From contig CAVPHU010000002.1 of assembly GCA_963704815.1 (NCBI GenBank), positions 62,001 to 126,000 on the forward strand: 64,000 nucleotides of DNA, in the 5' to 3' direction. The translations under genes and the position numbers were made by a program. Under the pieces are notes generated by a model. That model had not been told where the DNA came from and did not search any database. It worked only from the letters and a program-made list of their open reading frames with translations. The stretch comes from DATKWD01 sp963704815 (GTDB lineage: Bacteria > Actinomycetota > Acidimicrobiia > Acidimicrobiales > Salinilacustritrichaceae). Shown here in pieces: positions 17,232 through 26,319 of this stretch; the first letter of the stretch is position 1; every line of letters begins with the position of its first letter.

Positions 17232-19488
17232 TCACTGCTGCGACATCGCGGCGGCGGCCTCCGCTTCGGCCTGCGCGAGTTCGCGTGGAGTGGGGAGGAC
17301 CTCGATGTCGAGTCGGTGCAAGCGGCCCTCGAACGCGAACTCGCCGGTGTACTGGTCGCTCACCGGTGACAGCCGATCGATGCCCACGTCGGCGCCGACG
17401 CTCGACATCATCCGCATCAGCGAACCGGTCGGCGCCGAGCCGCACGGTTCGCCGTCGACGAACAGCTCGGCATTCCCCTCACGGCCTTCGCGTGTGAAGT
17501 GCACGGCGACGGTCGATGGGCCGGCCGGTGCTTCGCGGTCACCCGACACGAGGTGGTGTTCGCCGAAGAAGTTGTAGTCGAAGTGCGGTCGGCCGTCCTT
17601 GAGGAAGAAGCTGATGCCCGAGTTCTCGGTGCCGGTGGCGAACAAGACCCCGTCCTGTCCGGCTTCACGGTCGATCGTCGCCGTCATCGTCCAGCTGCGG
17701 CCGCCGAAGCCCGGACTCGCCTCGGCCGGGATGTGCGAGATCGGCGGATAGTACGAGTAGGTCCGGCTCGCGTGTGGCGTGTGCGGTTGTCCGGACGAGC
17801 CGAACAGCTCGATGAGCCGCTCGTCGAGCGGCAGCACACCGTGCTCCTCGGCTTCGTTCCACCACAGGTCGACGAGCTCTCTCAGCTTGTCGGGCTGCTC
17901 GGCCGCCAGGTCGTTGCACTCGGAGAAGTCGGTCGTGAGGTCGTACAACTCCCAGGGCTCGGTGTCGAAGTCCGCGCCCGCCTCGTGTCGGGTCACGGCC
18001 TTCCAGCCCTCGTGGTAGATGCCGCGATGGCCGACCATCTCGAAGTACTGGGTGGTCTTGCGCGACGGCTCGTCGGCCTCGTCGAACGTGTAGGCCATCG
18101 ATGTCCCGGTGACGGGAAGCTGTTCGAGGCCGCCGTATTCGCTCGGCGCCTCGATGCTCAGCAGTTCGTAGATCGTCGGCGCCACGTCGCTGACGTGGTG
18201 GAACTGATGTCGGATCGAGCCGGCGTCGCTGATGCCGTTCGGCCAGTGGACGATGAAGGGCGTCCGCACGCCACCGCCATGGGTGTTCTGCTTGTACCAC
18301 CGGTTGGGTGTGTTGCCTGCCTGAGCCCAGCCCCACGGATAGTTGGTGTGGCTGTGGGGCCCACCGATGTCGTCGATGCGCGGGGCCATGTCCTCGGACG
18401 AGTCGAGCATCCCGTTGAAGAACTTCATCTCGTGCAGCACACCGAACGGCCCTCCCTCCTGGCTCGCGCCGTTGTCGGCGGTCAGGACGATGATCGTGTC
18501 GTCGAGCTCGCCGATCTCGCTCAGGAACTCGACGACCCGTCCGATCTGGACGTCGGTGTGATCGAGGAACGCCGCGAACGCCTCCTGGAGGCGGGCCGAG
18601 ACCGCGCGCCCGTCGTCGGTCAGGTCGGCCCAGGCGTCGACGCCGGGATTGCGCGGCGCGAGCGTGGTTCCCTCGGGCACGATGCCGAGCTCGAGCTGCC
18701 GCTCGAACCAGCGCTCTCGAAACGTGTCCCAGCCCTCGTCGAACGCCCCGCGGTACTTCTCGAGGTACTCCTCGGGCGCCTGGTGGGGCGCGTGCGTCGC
18801 CCCGAACGAGAGGTAGCCGAAGAACGGTCGGTCGGGCCGGATCGACTTCGAGTCGCGGACGAAGCCGATCATCTGATCGACGATGTCCTCGGACAGGTGG
18901 TAGCCATCAGCGGCGGTGCCGGGCGGGTCGATGAAGTGGTTGTCGTAGGTGAGTTCGGGCGCGAACTGGTCGGTCTCGCCCTGCAGGAAGCCGTAGAAGC
19001 GGTCGAAGCCTCGCTGGCAGCGGCCACTGGGCGAAGGGGCCGGCGGCCGAAGCCTCCTCCATCTGGCACAGGTGCCATTTTCCGGTGCAGAAGGTGGCGT
19101 AGCCCTGGTCGCGCAGCACCTCGGCCACGGTGGCCGCGTGATCGGAGATGTGGCCGAGCATGTGCGGGAAGCCCGTGTTGAAGTTGGCCACCGCCCGCAT
19201 CCCGACGGAGTGGTGGTTGCGGCCGGTGAGCAGGCTGGCCCGGGTGGGCGAGCACAGCGGTGTCACGTGGAAGTTCGAGTAGCGGAGTCCGCCCGCCGCG
19301 AGGGCGTCGGCGTTGGGCGTGTTGAGCGTCGAGCCGTAGCACCCGAAGTGCGAGAACCCGAGGTCGTCGTAGAGGATCACGAGGACGTTCGGTGCGTCGT
19401 CACCGGGGTGTGCCTTGGGGCGATGGAACGGTTCGGATTCGGCGACCGTTCGGCCGATCGTCCCCTCGAACCAGTCGTTGATCGGCAT
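17232..19488 (-). pseudogene. arylsulfatase, frameshifted near 19016
   Basis: Type I sulfatase of about 750 residues, interrupted by one extra base. The upstream part (19488 to about 19020) has NVLVILYDDLGFSHFGCYGS with metal-binding Asp residues and CSPTRASLLTGRN, whose Cys is matured to formylglycine, the catalytic aldehyde. The frame then breaks at QWPL; in the other frame the text resumes as QRGFDRFYGFLQGE, as in intact homologues, and runs to the stop at 17232. The later part contains the metal-binding TADNGAS and, after about residue 600, a beta-rich laminin-G-like domain (FFLKDGRPHFDYNFFGEHH). It would cleave sulfate esters. No signal peptide is visible, so the enzyme may be cytoplasmic. 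GAGGGAG lies about 10 bases before ATG 19488. Confidence 0.85.
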
Positions 19489-19606
19489 GTTGCTGAACTC
19501 CCTCGGGTCGAACTGGTGACCGACGTGGCGGTCGCTGGATCTTGTCAGATGTGCCAGATGTCGTGCCGAAAGACTGCGGCGGCGGTTGCGGGTACCTTCT
19601 GTGACG

Positions 19607-20557
19607 GTGGAACTCACATCGATCGGTCCCGACATCTACGCCTGCCTCCAGCCCGACAAGGGGCTCGGCTGGAGCAACTCCGGACTCGTTGCGAGCGGCG
19701 ACGGCCTGGTGGTCGACACGTTCTGGGACCTGCCCCGCACCCGAAGCGCCATCGACCTCTACGCGCCGCACGTGGGCGGTGTGGCGAGACGCTTGGTCAA
19801 CACCCACCACAACGGCGACCACTGCTACGGCAACCAGCTCTACGCCGAGGCCGGGAGCGAGATCATCGGGCATCGGCTCTGCGCGGAGTACATGGGTCAG
19901 GACGCAGGGCCCGAGTTCTTGCAGCGGTTGGCCGAGGCCGAGGCCGTCACCGTGCCCGAGCATCTCCGCGGCTTCTCGCAGGCGCTGAGCGACTACGACT
20001 TCTCGGGCGTCGAGGTCACGCCTCCGTCCACCATCTTCGACGACGAGCTCGTGCTCGACGAAGGGGGGACCGAGGTCCGCGTCGTCTACCTCGGCCCGGC
20101 TCACACCGCGGGCGACGCGATCGTGCACATCCCCGAGCACGGCGTCGTCTTCGCCGGCGACCTGCTGTTTCACCAGTGCACCCCCATCGGATGGGAAGGC
20201 ACGAGCGAGCAGTGGTGTGCTGCGCTCGAGACGATCGCCTCCCTCGAGCCCGAGACGGTGGTGCCCGGCCATGGCCCGCTGGCCACCACCGAGGGGGTGC
20301 TCGCCCTGCGCGACTACCTCGAGTACGTCTTCGAGTCGGCCCGCGAACACCACGCAGCCGGTCTCGGTCCGCTCGAAGCGTCGAAGAAGATCGAGCTCGG
20401 TCCGTACTTCGGGTGGACCGAGCCCGAACGCCTCGCGTTCAACGTCCATCGGGCCTATCGCGAGTTCGACGGCGGCGCGTGGGACGAGCAACTCGACACC
20501 ATGGCCGTGTTCGCCGATGTCGGTGCGCTCGCCGCGCACTACCGCTCGTCGTCCTGA
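19607..20557 (+). CDS. metallo-beta-lactamase-fold hydrolase
   Basis: 316-residue MBL-fold enzyme. Ligands: LVNTHHNGDHCYGNQ (the HxHxDH equivalent, with HHNGDH), YLGPAHTAGDAIV, FAGDLLFHQCTP with the bridging Asp, and VVPGHGPL. The variant HHNGDH is common in the SoxH/cyclase-like branch that includes hydrolases acting on alkyl or organic sulfates and lactones. Start: GTG 19607 with TACCTT at 19593-19598, 8 bases upstream; an earlier GTG at 19601 would leave too short a gap. It is divergent from the arylsulfatase gene. Confidence 0.85.
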   Translation: MELTSIGPDIYACLQPDKGLGWSNSGLVASGDGLVVDTFWDLPRTRSAIDLYAPHVGGVARRLVNTHHNGDHCYGNQLYAEAGSEIIGHRLCAEYMGQDAGPEFLQRLAEAEAVTVPEHLRGFSQALSDYDFSGVEVTPPSTIFDDELVLDEGGTEVRVVYLGPAHTAGDAIVHIPEHGVVFAGDLLFHQCTPIGWEGTSEQWCAALETIASLEPETVVPGHGPLATTEGVLALRDYLEYVFESAREHHAAGLGPLEASKKIELGPYFGWTEPERLAFNVHRAYREFDGGAWDEQLDTMAVFADVGALAAHYRSSS

Positions 20558-20593
20558 GCGAACGACCTCGCGCGGTCAGATGAGCGGGGCAGC

Positions 20594-20639
20594 AATCTCG
20601 TGCATCCGAGACCGTTGGGTCTGCCGGCTGCGCGAGATT
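20594..20639. terminator. nested hairpin between convergent genes
   Basis: Outer stem AATCTCG (20594-20600) with CGAGATT (20633-20639), inner stem AGACC (20609-20613) with GGTCT (20618-20622). It occupies the 93-base gap between the convergent MBL gene and tpx. No T-tract follows on either strand, so a termination role is tentative. Confidence 0.45.
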
Positions 20640-20650
20640 CGCGACGAACC

Positions 20651-21148
20651 TCAGCCGATGGCAGCGATGGCGGCGTCGTAGTCGGGTTCCTGCGCGATCT
20701 CGGGCACGAGTTCGGTGTAGGTCACCTTGCCGTCGCCGTCGAGCACGACCACCGCACGGGCGCCGACGCCGGCCAGCTTGCCGTCGGTCATGTGGACGCC
20801 GTAGTCGGTGAGGAAGTCGCCCCGGAACGTCGAGCCGGTCTCGACGTTGTCGATCCCCTCGGCACCGCAGAAGCGGCCGGCGGCGAACGGGAGATCGGCG
20901 GAGACGCACAGCACCGTGGTGTCGGCCAGGCTCGCGGCACGCTCGTTGAAGGTGCGGACGCTGGTGGCGCACACGCCGGTGTCGATGCTCGGGAAGATGT
21001 TGAGGATCACGTTCTGACCCTGCAGATCGGCCTTGGTGACCGAGCTCAGGTCGGCCTTGACCAGTTCGAAGTCGGGGGCGTCGTCGCCGACCGCCGGGAG
21101 GTCGCCGCTGGTGTGGATGGGGTTGCCCCCGAGTGTGATGTCAGCCAT
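20651..21148 (-). CDS. tpx: thiol peroxidase Tpx
   Basis: 165-residue atypical 2-Cys peroxiredoxin. It reduces hydrogen peroxide and lipid hydroperoxides with thioredoxin as donor. Peroxidatic Cys is in FPSIDTGVCATSVRTFNE (near residue 60, with the T-x2-C and Arg of the active site), and the resolving Cys is in RFCGAEG about 35 residues later, the spacing of Tpx. The length and the start MADITLGGNPIHTSG fit intact family members. TATCCT lies 8 bases upstream of ATG 21148, consistent with a leaderless transcript. Divergent from the GNAT gene across a GC-rich palindrome. Confidence 0.95.
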   Translation of the reverse strand: MADITLGGNPIHTSGDLPAVGDDAPDFELVKADLSSVTKADLQGQNVILNIFPSIDTGVCATSVRTFNERAASLADTTVLCVSADLPFAAGRFCGAEGIDNVETGSTFRGDFLTDYGVHMTDGKLAGVGARAVVVLDGDGKVTYTELVPEIAQEPDYDAAIAAIG

Positions 21149-21188
21149 GGCGGGCGAGGATATGGGGGCGTGGACCGGGCGCCAACCC

Positions 21189-21204
21189 CCGGCCCCGGGG
21201 CCGG
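21189..21204. promoter_or_regulatory. 16-bp perfect palindrome between tpx and the GNAT gene
   Basis: CCGGCCCCGGGGCCGG reads identically on both strands and lies 27 bases upstream of the tpx minus-10 box and just before the TACGTT (21210-21215) of the divergent gene. It could be an operator or simply GC-rich sequence; no regulator can be named. Confidence 0.3.
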
Positions 21205-21231
21205 CGCCGTACGTTCGCGAGACTGCGGCTG

Positions 21232-21933
21232 ATGATCGACGCTGCGCTCGCTGAACAACTCGACGGTCCGGTCTGGTTCGCGCTGACCGGACCTCACGCT
21301 CGGTTCGCGATCGGATCCGGTTCGGCTCGTCGATACGACCCGGCGGTGTCGGCCTGGTCGGCGCTCCGCACGCCGACCGACGAGGCCTGGGCAGACCTTC
21401 GCGCGGCGTGCGGACCTGGCGGCCTCGCCGTCTTCTTCGAGCGAGAGGTGCCACCGGTCCCACCCGGACACGAGGTCCAGGGCGAACACGCTTGCGTCCA
21501 GATGATCGCGCCCCCCGATCTCCCCGCCCCGCCGCTCGAGGCGGGCGAGGTCGTCGATCTCGGACCGGACGACGTCGGCGAGATGGCGCGACTGGTCGGG
21601 CAGACCAAACCTGGCCCGTTCTTCGGGCGGACGGTCGAACTGGGCGGCTACGTCGGTGCGTGGGTCGACGGCGAACTCGTGGCGATGGCCGGCCAGCGGA
21701 TGCGCACCGAGGGGGCGTGCGAGGTCAGCACGGTGTGCACCCGGGCCGATCATCGTGGCCGGGGACTGGCGGCCGCGCTGACCGGTCGGGTCGCGCAGCG
21801 CATCACCGACCGGGGCGAGATCCCGTTTCTCCATGCCCGGCTCGAGAACGCGGGTGCCCGTCGCCTCTACGAGCACCTGGGGTTCGAGACCCGCAGCGAG
21901 CTGACCGTCACCGTCGTCAAGCTGCCGGACTGA
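21232..21933 (+). CDS. GNAT-family N-acetyltransferase
   Basis: 233-residue protein with a C-terminal GNAT domain: GAWVDGELVAMAGQRM, VSTVCTRADHRGRGLAAALTGRV (motif A, acetyl-CoA pyrophosphate loop RGRGLA) and LHARLENAGARRLYEHLGFETR (motif B). The N-terminal 90 residues are a less conserved FR47-like half. The acceptor is not predictable. TACGTT sits at 21210-21215, 16 bases before ATG 21232, so this transcript would carry a very short leader. Confidence 0.85.
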   Translation: MIDAALAEQLDGPVWFALTGPHARFAIGSGSARRYDPAVSAWSALRTPTDEAWADLRAACGPGGLAVFFEREVPPVPPGHEVQGEHACVQMIAPPDLPAPPLEAGEVVDLGPDDVGEMARLVGQTKPGPFFGRTVELGGYVGAWVDGELVAMAGQRMRTEGACEVSTVCTRADHRGRGLAAALTGRVAQRITDRGEIPFLHARLENAGARRLYEHLGFETRSELTVTVVKLPD

Positions 21934-21960
21934 CCCGTGCTGGTGTACCTGGCGTCACAC

Positions 21961-21996
21961 TGATGTTGCTCTGGGTGCTGATGTTGCTCTGGGTGC
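21961..21996. repeat. 18-bp perfect tandem duplication
   Basis: The 18-base unit TGATGTTGCTCTGGGTGC occurs twice in a row (21961-21978 and 21979-21996) in the 76-base gap between two convergent genes. It looks like a recent slippage or duplication event and has no coding role that I can support. Confidence 0.85.
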
Positions 21997-22009
21997 ACCA
22001 GAACCGGAT

Positions 22010-23236
22010 TCAGCTGCGTGCTCGGACGGTGTCGAGGAATCGTTCGACGCCTTGGACCGCTGCCGCGGTGCGCGGGTTGTCGAACACGTCGAAGGCGTGC
22101 TGGGCGAACGGGAACTCGGCGTAGGCGACCGGCTGGGACGACTCCTTGCGCAGCAGGTCGACGAAGTGACGCGCCTGTTCGACCGGCACGAGGCTGTCGT
22201 TGGTGCCGTGGAGGCAGAACACCGGCGGGGCGTCGGGGTTGATCCGGCTCATCGGAGAGGCCGACTCGAAGACGTCGACCTCGGTGAGCGGACGCTTGAC
22301 CACCCGCTCGGCGAGGAAGTCGAGCATCTTGGCGTGCCCCAGCTCGCCGCGGTTGGTCCAGTCGTAGACGCCGTAGAACGGCACCGCGGCCTGGACCGAC
22401 GTGTCGGCCTCGGTGAATCCGGGCTGGAACTCGGGGTCGTTCGGCGTGAGCGCCGCGAGCGACGAGAGGTGGCCACCGGCCGAGCCGCCGGTCAGCGCGA
22501 CCCACTCGGGGTCGCCGCCGTGGTCGGCGATGTGCTCCTTCACCCAGGCGATGGCCCGCTTCACGTCGACCATGTGGTCGGGCCAGGTCGCTCGCGGGCT
22601 CAGGCGGTACGACACGGCCACGCACACCCACCCCCGCTCGGCGAGGTGGGCCATGAGCGGGTAGGCCTGCCCCTCCTTGTCGCCGGTCGCCCAGGCGCCG
22701 CCGTGGATCTGGATGAGCACCGGGGCCTTCCGGTCGGTGGGCAGGTCGGGTCGCGCCCAGATGTCGAGGGTGTTGCGCTTGCCGGCCTCGCCGTAGGAGA
22801 TGTGCCCGCTGCGTACGTAGTGCTTGCGGACCTTCGGTGACGGCACCCGCGAGCTCGGGGAGGTGGAACGGGGCAGTTCGACGGCCGGCGCCAGGTGGTC
22901 GCGATAGTCGGCACCGAGTTCGTCGCGCAGGGCCTCCTCGACGATCGGAGCTGCGGCGTCCATCTGCTTGCGTAGTCCGACCAGCCCGGCCCACGAGGCC
23001 CCGGTGATCGCCAGTCCCAGCAACCCCTGCGGGGTCCGCAGGACCCCCTTGCGAGCCGTGAGGGTCATGGCCGCGGCTTGGGCCCCGATGGTGGCGTACG
23101 GCAGGTCGGACGTCGGCCACCCGGCCAGGAACGATGCAACCGCGCCGGCGCCCTGCCGCGTGATCGGCCGGCGGGCGTTCATCGTGTTCGCGGCGCCGAG
23201 CACGCTCAAGGCGAGGAACCGGTTGGCAGGTGTCAT
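22010..23236 (-). CDS. alpha/beta hydrolase with hydrophobic N-terminal domain
   Basis: 408-residue protein. Residues 1-100 contain three hydrophobic stretches (about 5-15, 28-55, 65-85) that may anchor it to the membrane. From about 150 on it is an HSL/BD-FAE-type hydrolase: IQIHGGAWATGDKEG (oxyanion hole), VALTGGSAGGHLSSL (catalytic Ser), PPVFCLHGTNDSLVPVEQ (Asp) and FAQHAFDVF (His). All catalytic residues are present, so it should be an active esterase on lipid-like substrates. TAACCT lies 7 bases before ATG 23236; the longer upstream frame is a shadow of the TetR-like gene. Confidence 0.85.
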   Translation of the reverse strand: MTPANRFLALSVLGAANTMNARRPITRQGAGAVASFLAGWPTSDLPYATIGAQAAAMTLTARKGVLRTPQGLLGLAITGASWAGLVGLRKQMDAAAPIVEEALRDELGADYRDHLAPAVELPRSTSPSSRVPSPKVRKHYVRSGHISYGEAGKRNTLDIWARPDLPTDRKAPVLIQIHGGAWATGDKEGQAYPLMAHLAERGWVCVAVSYRLSPRATWPDHMVDVKRAIAWVKEHIADHGGDPEWVALTGGSAGGHLSSLAALTPNDPEFQPGFTEADTSVQAAVPFYGVYDWTNRGELGHAKMLDFLAERVVKRPLTEVDVFESASPMSRINPDAPPVFCLHGTNDSLVPVEQARHFVDLLRKESSQPVAYAEFPFAQHAFDVFDNPRTAAAVQGVERFLDTVRARS

Positions 23237-23296
23237 GGGGGCGAGGTTAGGGGCGCTCCCCGCGGATCGCCGGATCGTGGAGGTCCGGTCTGCACG

Positions 23297-23866
23297 ATGC
23301 TGGCGATGCCACGCAGCGGCGCATTCGCCGAGATCAACGCCCGGGCCGCGCAGCGCGACAACTCCGCGACCCAGTATCACGTCGGCGATCGCGTCTCCTT
23401 GCTCGAGGCGGTGCTCGATCGGCACGCTTCGCGCATCGCCGAGGAACGGCAACAGATGATGGCCGACCTCGGGCCGGACGCGACCACGGACGACATCGTC
23501 AGGGCGCTCGTCGGTCCGATGGCCCGGTGCCTCGATGACCCGTCAGGACGTCGCTACCTGATCATCCAGGCATCGCTGCTGACCCATCCGGATCGAGAGA
23601 TCTGGCCCGAGCACGTGGCTCGGCCGTGGACCCGTCCGGGCATCGACGAACTCGCAAAGGAGGTGCGCGAGCGGCAGCATCAGCCACCGGGCGACGAGAC
23701 CGTCGCCGACTTCACCCGAGAGATGGCAACCCTGCTCGTCTTCCACGGACTCGCGAGCCGCGCGCTCCGTACCGGGCCCGACGCCGACAACTCCGTGTTC
23801 GTCGAGGTGCTGGTGAAGTCGCTCGTGGCGCTCATCGAGGCCGACCCGCCCGGGTCGCTGAGCTAG
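23297..23866 (+). CDS. TetR-like protein with truncated DNA-binding domain
   Basis: 189 residues. FAEINARAAQRDNSATQYHVGDRVSLLEAVLDRH aligns with the second half of a TetR helix-turn-helix (compare the complete one at 51782, SLREIAREAGARNTGAIQYHFGDRSGLLRAILDRH), and the rest is a typical ligand-binding helical domain. Helix 1 and the first part of helix 2, some 25 residues, are missing: the frame upstream is open but is antisense to the divergent hydrolase. The recognition helix region is present but two usual residues differ (His-Val for His-Phe). It may be a degraded regulator or bind DNA poorly. Confidence 0.7.
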   Translation: MLAMPRSGAFAEINARAAQRDNSATQYHVGDRVSLLEAVLDRHASRIAEERQQMMADLGPDATTDDIVRALVGPMARCLDDPSGRRYLIIQASLLTHPDREIWPEHVARPWTRPGIDELAKEVRERQHQPPGDETVADFTREMATLLVFHGLASRALRTGPDADNSVFVEVLVKSLVALIEADPPGSLS

Positions 23867-24007
23867 CGGATCAGGACGGCCGGTCCCCGACGATGCTCGC
23901 CCGCTCCATCACCCGCACGTCAGGCCGGCCAACAGAAGCACGGTGTCCGCAGCCGGAGCGGTCTGGCCGACCGTCCCGGCTGACGGCGGACCGCCGGGAC
24001 CCGGCTC

Positions 24008-25168
24008 TCAGGCGAGTGCAGCACCCATCATGTCTGCGTAGTTGTCGCGGTAGAAGCGGCTCCGGCCGGTGGCGGACACTCCGTCCATGGTCTCCTCGAA
24101 GCGCAGCACCGGGTGTTTGGTGCCTTCGGGGTGGGGGTAGTCCGACGAGAAGAGGAACAGGTCGTCGCCGCACTGCTCGATCATCCAACCGACCGGCTCA
24201 CGCGGAAACGGGGTGAAGCACAGCTGCCGATGCACGAACTCGCTCGCCTTCATCGACAGGTTCCGCATCGTCTCCTCGCCCCGCCCGAACGTCGCCTGGC
24301 AGAGGTCGAGGCGGCGGAGCCACGGCACGACCCACATCGCGCCCTGTTCGATGCATCCGCCGCGCAGGTCGGGGTGGGCGTCGAGCACACCATCGAGGAC
24401 GAGCGCCGACAGGAACTGCTCGGGCACCTGGTGGATGGCCATGTAGTCCTTGCCCCGGATGTTCTCGCCGCCCCCGAGGAAGTCGCTCACCGGTCGACCG
24501 TTGTCGTGGAACGCTCGCTTGAGGGCCCGTCCGGCACCGCCGATGTGGAGCATGAACGGCACGCCGCGTTCCTCGAGCGTCGACCAGACCGGGTCGTAGT
24601 CGGGGTGGGTCGGTGACACTCCCGTGCCCGGATGGGAGGGGAACAGCACCGCGCCGCAGCCGAGGTCGAGCGCCTCGGTCACCAACTCGAGCGTGAGCTC
24701 GGGGCCGAACCAGCCGACCTGACCGACCGCGATCATCCGTGGGTCGTCCGAGCAGAAGTCGGCCAGGCCTCGGTTCAGCGCGCGGGTGCCGCCGGCGAGC
24801 AGGTCGGTGTCGTCGCCGAGGAACTGGGTCGGCGCGAAGGTCGAGAACACCAGCTGGCTGGAGAAGCCGAGGAGATCGAGGGCTCGACTCCGCTCAGCCG
24901 GGTCGAAGGCGCCGAGGGCGTGCCATCCCTTGGCCGTCATGAGCTGGTCTTCGAGTCGAGCGGCGGCGTCGGTGTCGCCCTTGCGGTGCGCGGCCTGTTC
25001 GACCGCCTGCTCGGCGAGCTTGCCCGCGCCCCCGAGATACAACGGTCGGATGCGATCACGGATCCCGGGATCGGCGTAGGACTCGAGCCAGTCGGGCAAC
25101 TCCATGACATGGCTGTCGGCGTCGTAGACCACGCCTTCGATCTCGGCCTCTTCGACGTAGGTGCTCAT
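24008..25168 (-). CDS. amidohydrolase family protein (TIM-barrel, decarboxylase-like)
   Basis: 386-residue metal-dependent hydrolase of the amidohydrolase-2 (PF04909) group. DADSHVMELPDW near residue 17 gives the D-x-H metal motif; HIGGAG supplies the next His, CFTPFPREP and FSSDYPHPEGT near residue 355 the C-terminal Asp. Relatives include gamma-resorcylate and ACMS decarboxylases and uncharacterised actinobacterial proteins. A strong ribosome site (GGGGGAAG, 3 bases before ATG 25168) marks the start. Last seen gene of this strand here; the hypothetical at 25237 lies upstream with its own box. Confidence 0.85.
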   Translation of the reverse strand: MSTYVEEAEIEGVVYDADSHVMELPDWLESYADPGIRDRIRPLYLGGAGKLAEQAVEQAAHRKGDTDAAARLEDQLMTAKGWHALGAFDPAERSRALDLLGFSSQLVFSTFAPTQFLGDDTDLLAGGTRALNRGLADFCSDDPRMIAVGQVGWFGPELTLELVTEALDLGCGAVLFPSHPGTGVSPTHPDYDPVWSTLEERGVPFMLHIGGAGRALKRAFHDNGRPVSDFLGGGENIRGKDYMAIHQVPEQFLSALVLDGVLDAHPDLRGGCIEQGAMWVVPWLRRLDLCQATFGRGEETMRNLSMKASEFVHRQLCFTPFPREPVGWMIEQCGDDLFLFSSDYPHPEGTKHPVLRFEETMDGVSATGRSRFYRDNYADMMGAALA

Positions 25169-25236
25169 CGGCTTCCCCCCGGATGCGTGATGGACGTTGC
25201 AACGACGCTTTCGCGTCCGCTCGGGCTTCGCAACCG

Positions 25237-25689
25237 TCAGGGCCGCAACGCCGTTTCGACGGCGGTGATGTAGTCGGTGAGTCGTGACCCGATCTCGAAG
25301 CCGACGTCGGGATCGGACAGGTCGGGGTCGGGCCAGACCTCCGACAGCCGGCGCCAGTCGGTCCGTCCGATGAACGGCCCCGCTTCGGCCTCGTCGCCGA
25401 GGACCGGCCGCCAGATGTCCTGGTCGGACAGCACGCGGTCGAGCAGTGCCTGGTTCTCCGCTTCGGTCTTGTGCTCGGCGTGCCACCCGACTTCGATCGC
25501 CAGCACCGATGCAACTTCGACCAACTCGGGTGACATGACCTGGGCTTCGTAGTGGGCTCGCGTGGCGGCACCGCGTCCGAACCAGAGCTTGAGGGCCCAC
25601 CGTCGAGAGCGGATCTCGAAGTCGGCGAACTCGGGCGGTACGAGCGACCGGACGACGTCGGCCACCTCGTCGAACAGGTGCTGGTCCAT
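25237..25689 (-). CDS. conserved hypothetical protein
   Basis: 150-residue acidic, helical cytoplasmic protein with Trp and charged residues (SRRWALKLWFG, WRRLSEVWPD). No signal peptide, membrane segment or recognised motif. Codon use matches its neighbours, and TACGGT lies 9 bases before ATG 25689, supporting a real transcript. It ends 69 bases before the amidohydrolase start. I do not recognise the family. Confidence 0.65.
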   Translation of the reverse strand: MDQHLFDEVADVVRSLVPPEFADFEIRSRRWALKLWFGRGAATRAHYEAQVMSPELVEVASVLAIEVGWHAEHKTEAENQALLDRVLSDQDIWRPVLGDEAEAGPFIGRTDWRRLSEVWPDPDLSDPDVGFEIGSRLTDYITAVETALRP

Positions 25690-25815
25690 CAGCGCTCAAC
25701 CGTATTGGCCGGGAATGGGTCACGACGCCGAACCCCGCGAACGGTGGTGTGCGGGCCCGAGTCAGCTACCCTTGTCGTGCTCGTGGCCGCAGTGGCCTCG
25801 GCACGGAAAGGACCC

Positions 25816-26037
25816 ATGGCAGGAAGCACCGACGTCATCGTTTTCGAGGGCGAGGTCATCGAGGCGTTGCCCGGTGGCATGTTCAAGGTGAAGCTCGAGA
25901 ACGATCACGAAGTGCTCGCCTACATCTCGGGGAAGATGCGCCGAAACCGCATTCGGGTCTTGCTGGGCGACCGCGTCCAGGTCGAGCTCTCTCCGTACGA
26001 CCTCACCAAGGGTCGCCTCGTCTACCGCTGGAAGTAG
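25816..26037 (+). CDS. infA: translation initiation factor IF-1
   Basis: 73-residue OB-fold protein that binds the ribosomal A-site with IF-2 and IF-3 during initiation. The sequence contains the family pattern throughout: VIVFEGEVIEALPGGMFKV, HEVLAYISGKMRRNRIRVL and the C-terminal VQVELSPYDLTKGRLVYRWK. ATG 25816 has a clear GGAAAGGA ribosome site, and TACCCT at 25767-25772 would give a leader of about 36 bases, so unlike many genes here it is not leaderless. In many actinobacteria infA sits with rpmJ and rpsM; here those are absent, and the gene stands between a hypothetical and a small zinc protein, so this may be a second infA copy. Confidence 0.95.
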   Translation: MAGSTDVIVFEGEVIEALPGGMFKVKLENDHEVLAYISGKMRRNRIRVLLGDRVQVELSPYDLTKGRLVYRWK

Positions 26038-26054
26038 CGGCGACCCAACCGGTC

Positions 26055-26288
26055 ATGGACCCCGCCTCCGGTGGCGATGTCGACGTCGACGTCTCCGACG
26101 CCGAGACCGACGCCAACGAACGGGTCCATCATCACGCGCACGCGGAGCAGGTGAAGCCTGGCGCCATGGTCACACTCTGCGGCCTCGTGCTCGAGAACGG
26201 TCCGCGACCCAACGCGGCGTCGATGCCGTGCTGTCCGATGTGCGGGGCCGAGATGGAGGCGCTGGGCCAGCGCTGCTCGCGGCGATGA
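26055..26288 (+). CDS. small cysteine-rich (zinc ribbon-like) protein
   Basis: 77 residues. A His-rich stretch (RVHHHAHAEQ) precedes VKPGAMVTLCGLVLENG and MPCCPMCGAEME, giving C-x19-CC-x2-C, a likely zinc-binding ribbon. The layout resembles the actinobacterial DUF3039-type small proteins, but the match is from memory only. The motif PGAxVTLCxL recurs in the protein at 49749. It starts at ATG 26055, 17 bases after infA, so co-transcription with infA is likely. Function unknown. Confidence 0.55.
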   Translation: MDPASGGDVDVDVSDAETDANERVHHHAHAEQVKPGAMVTLCGLVLENGPRPNAASMPCCPMCGAEMEALGQRCSRR

Positions 26289-26319
26289 GCCGAGGCAGTG
26301 GATCGGCCGTCTTCGTGGC

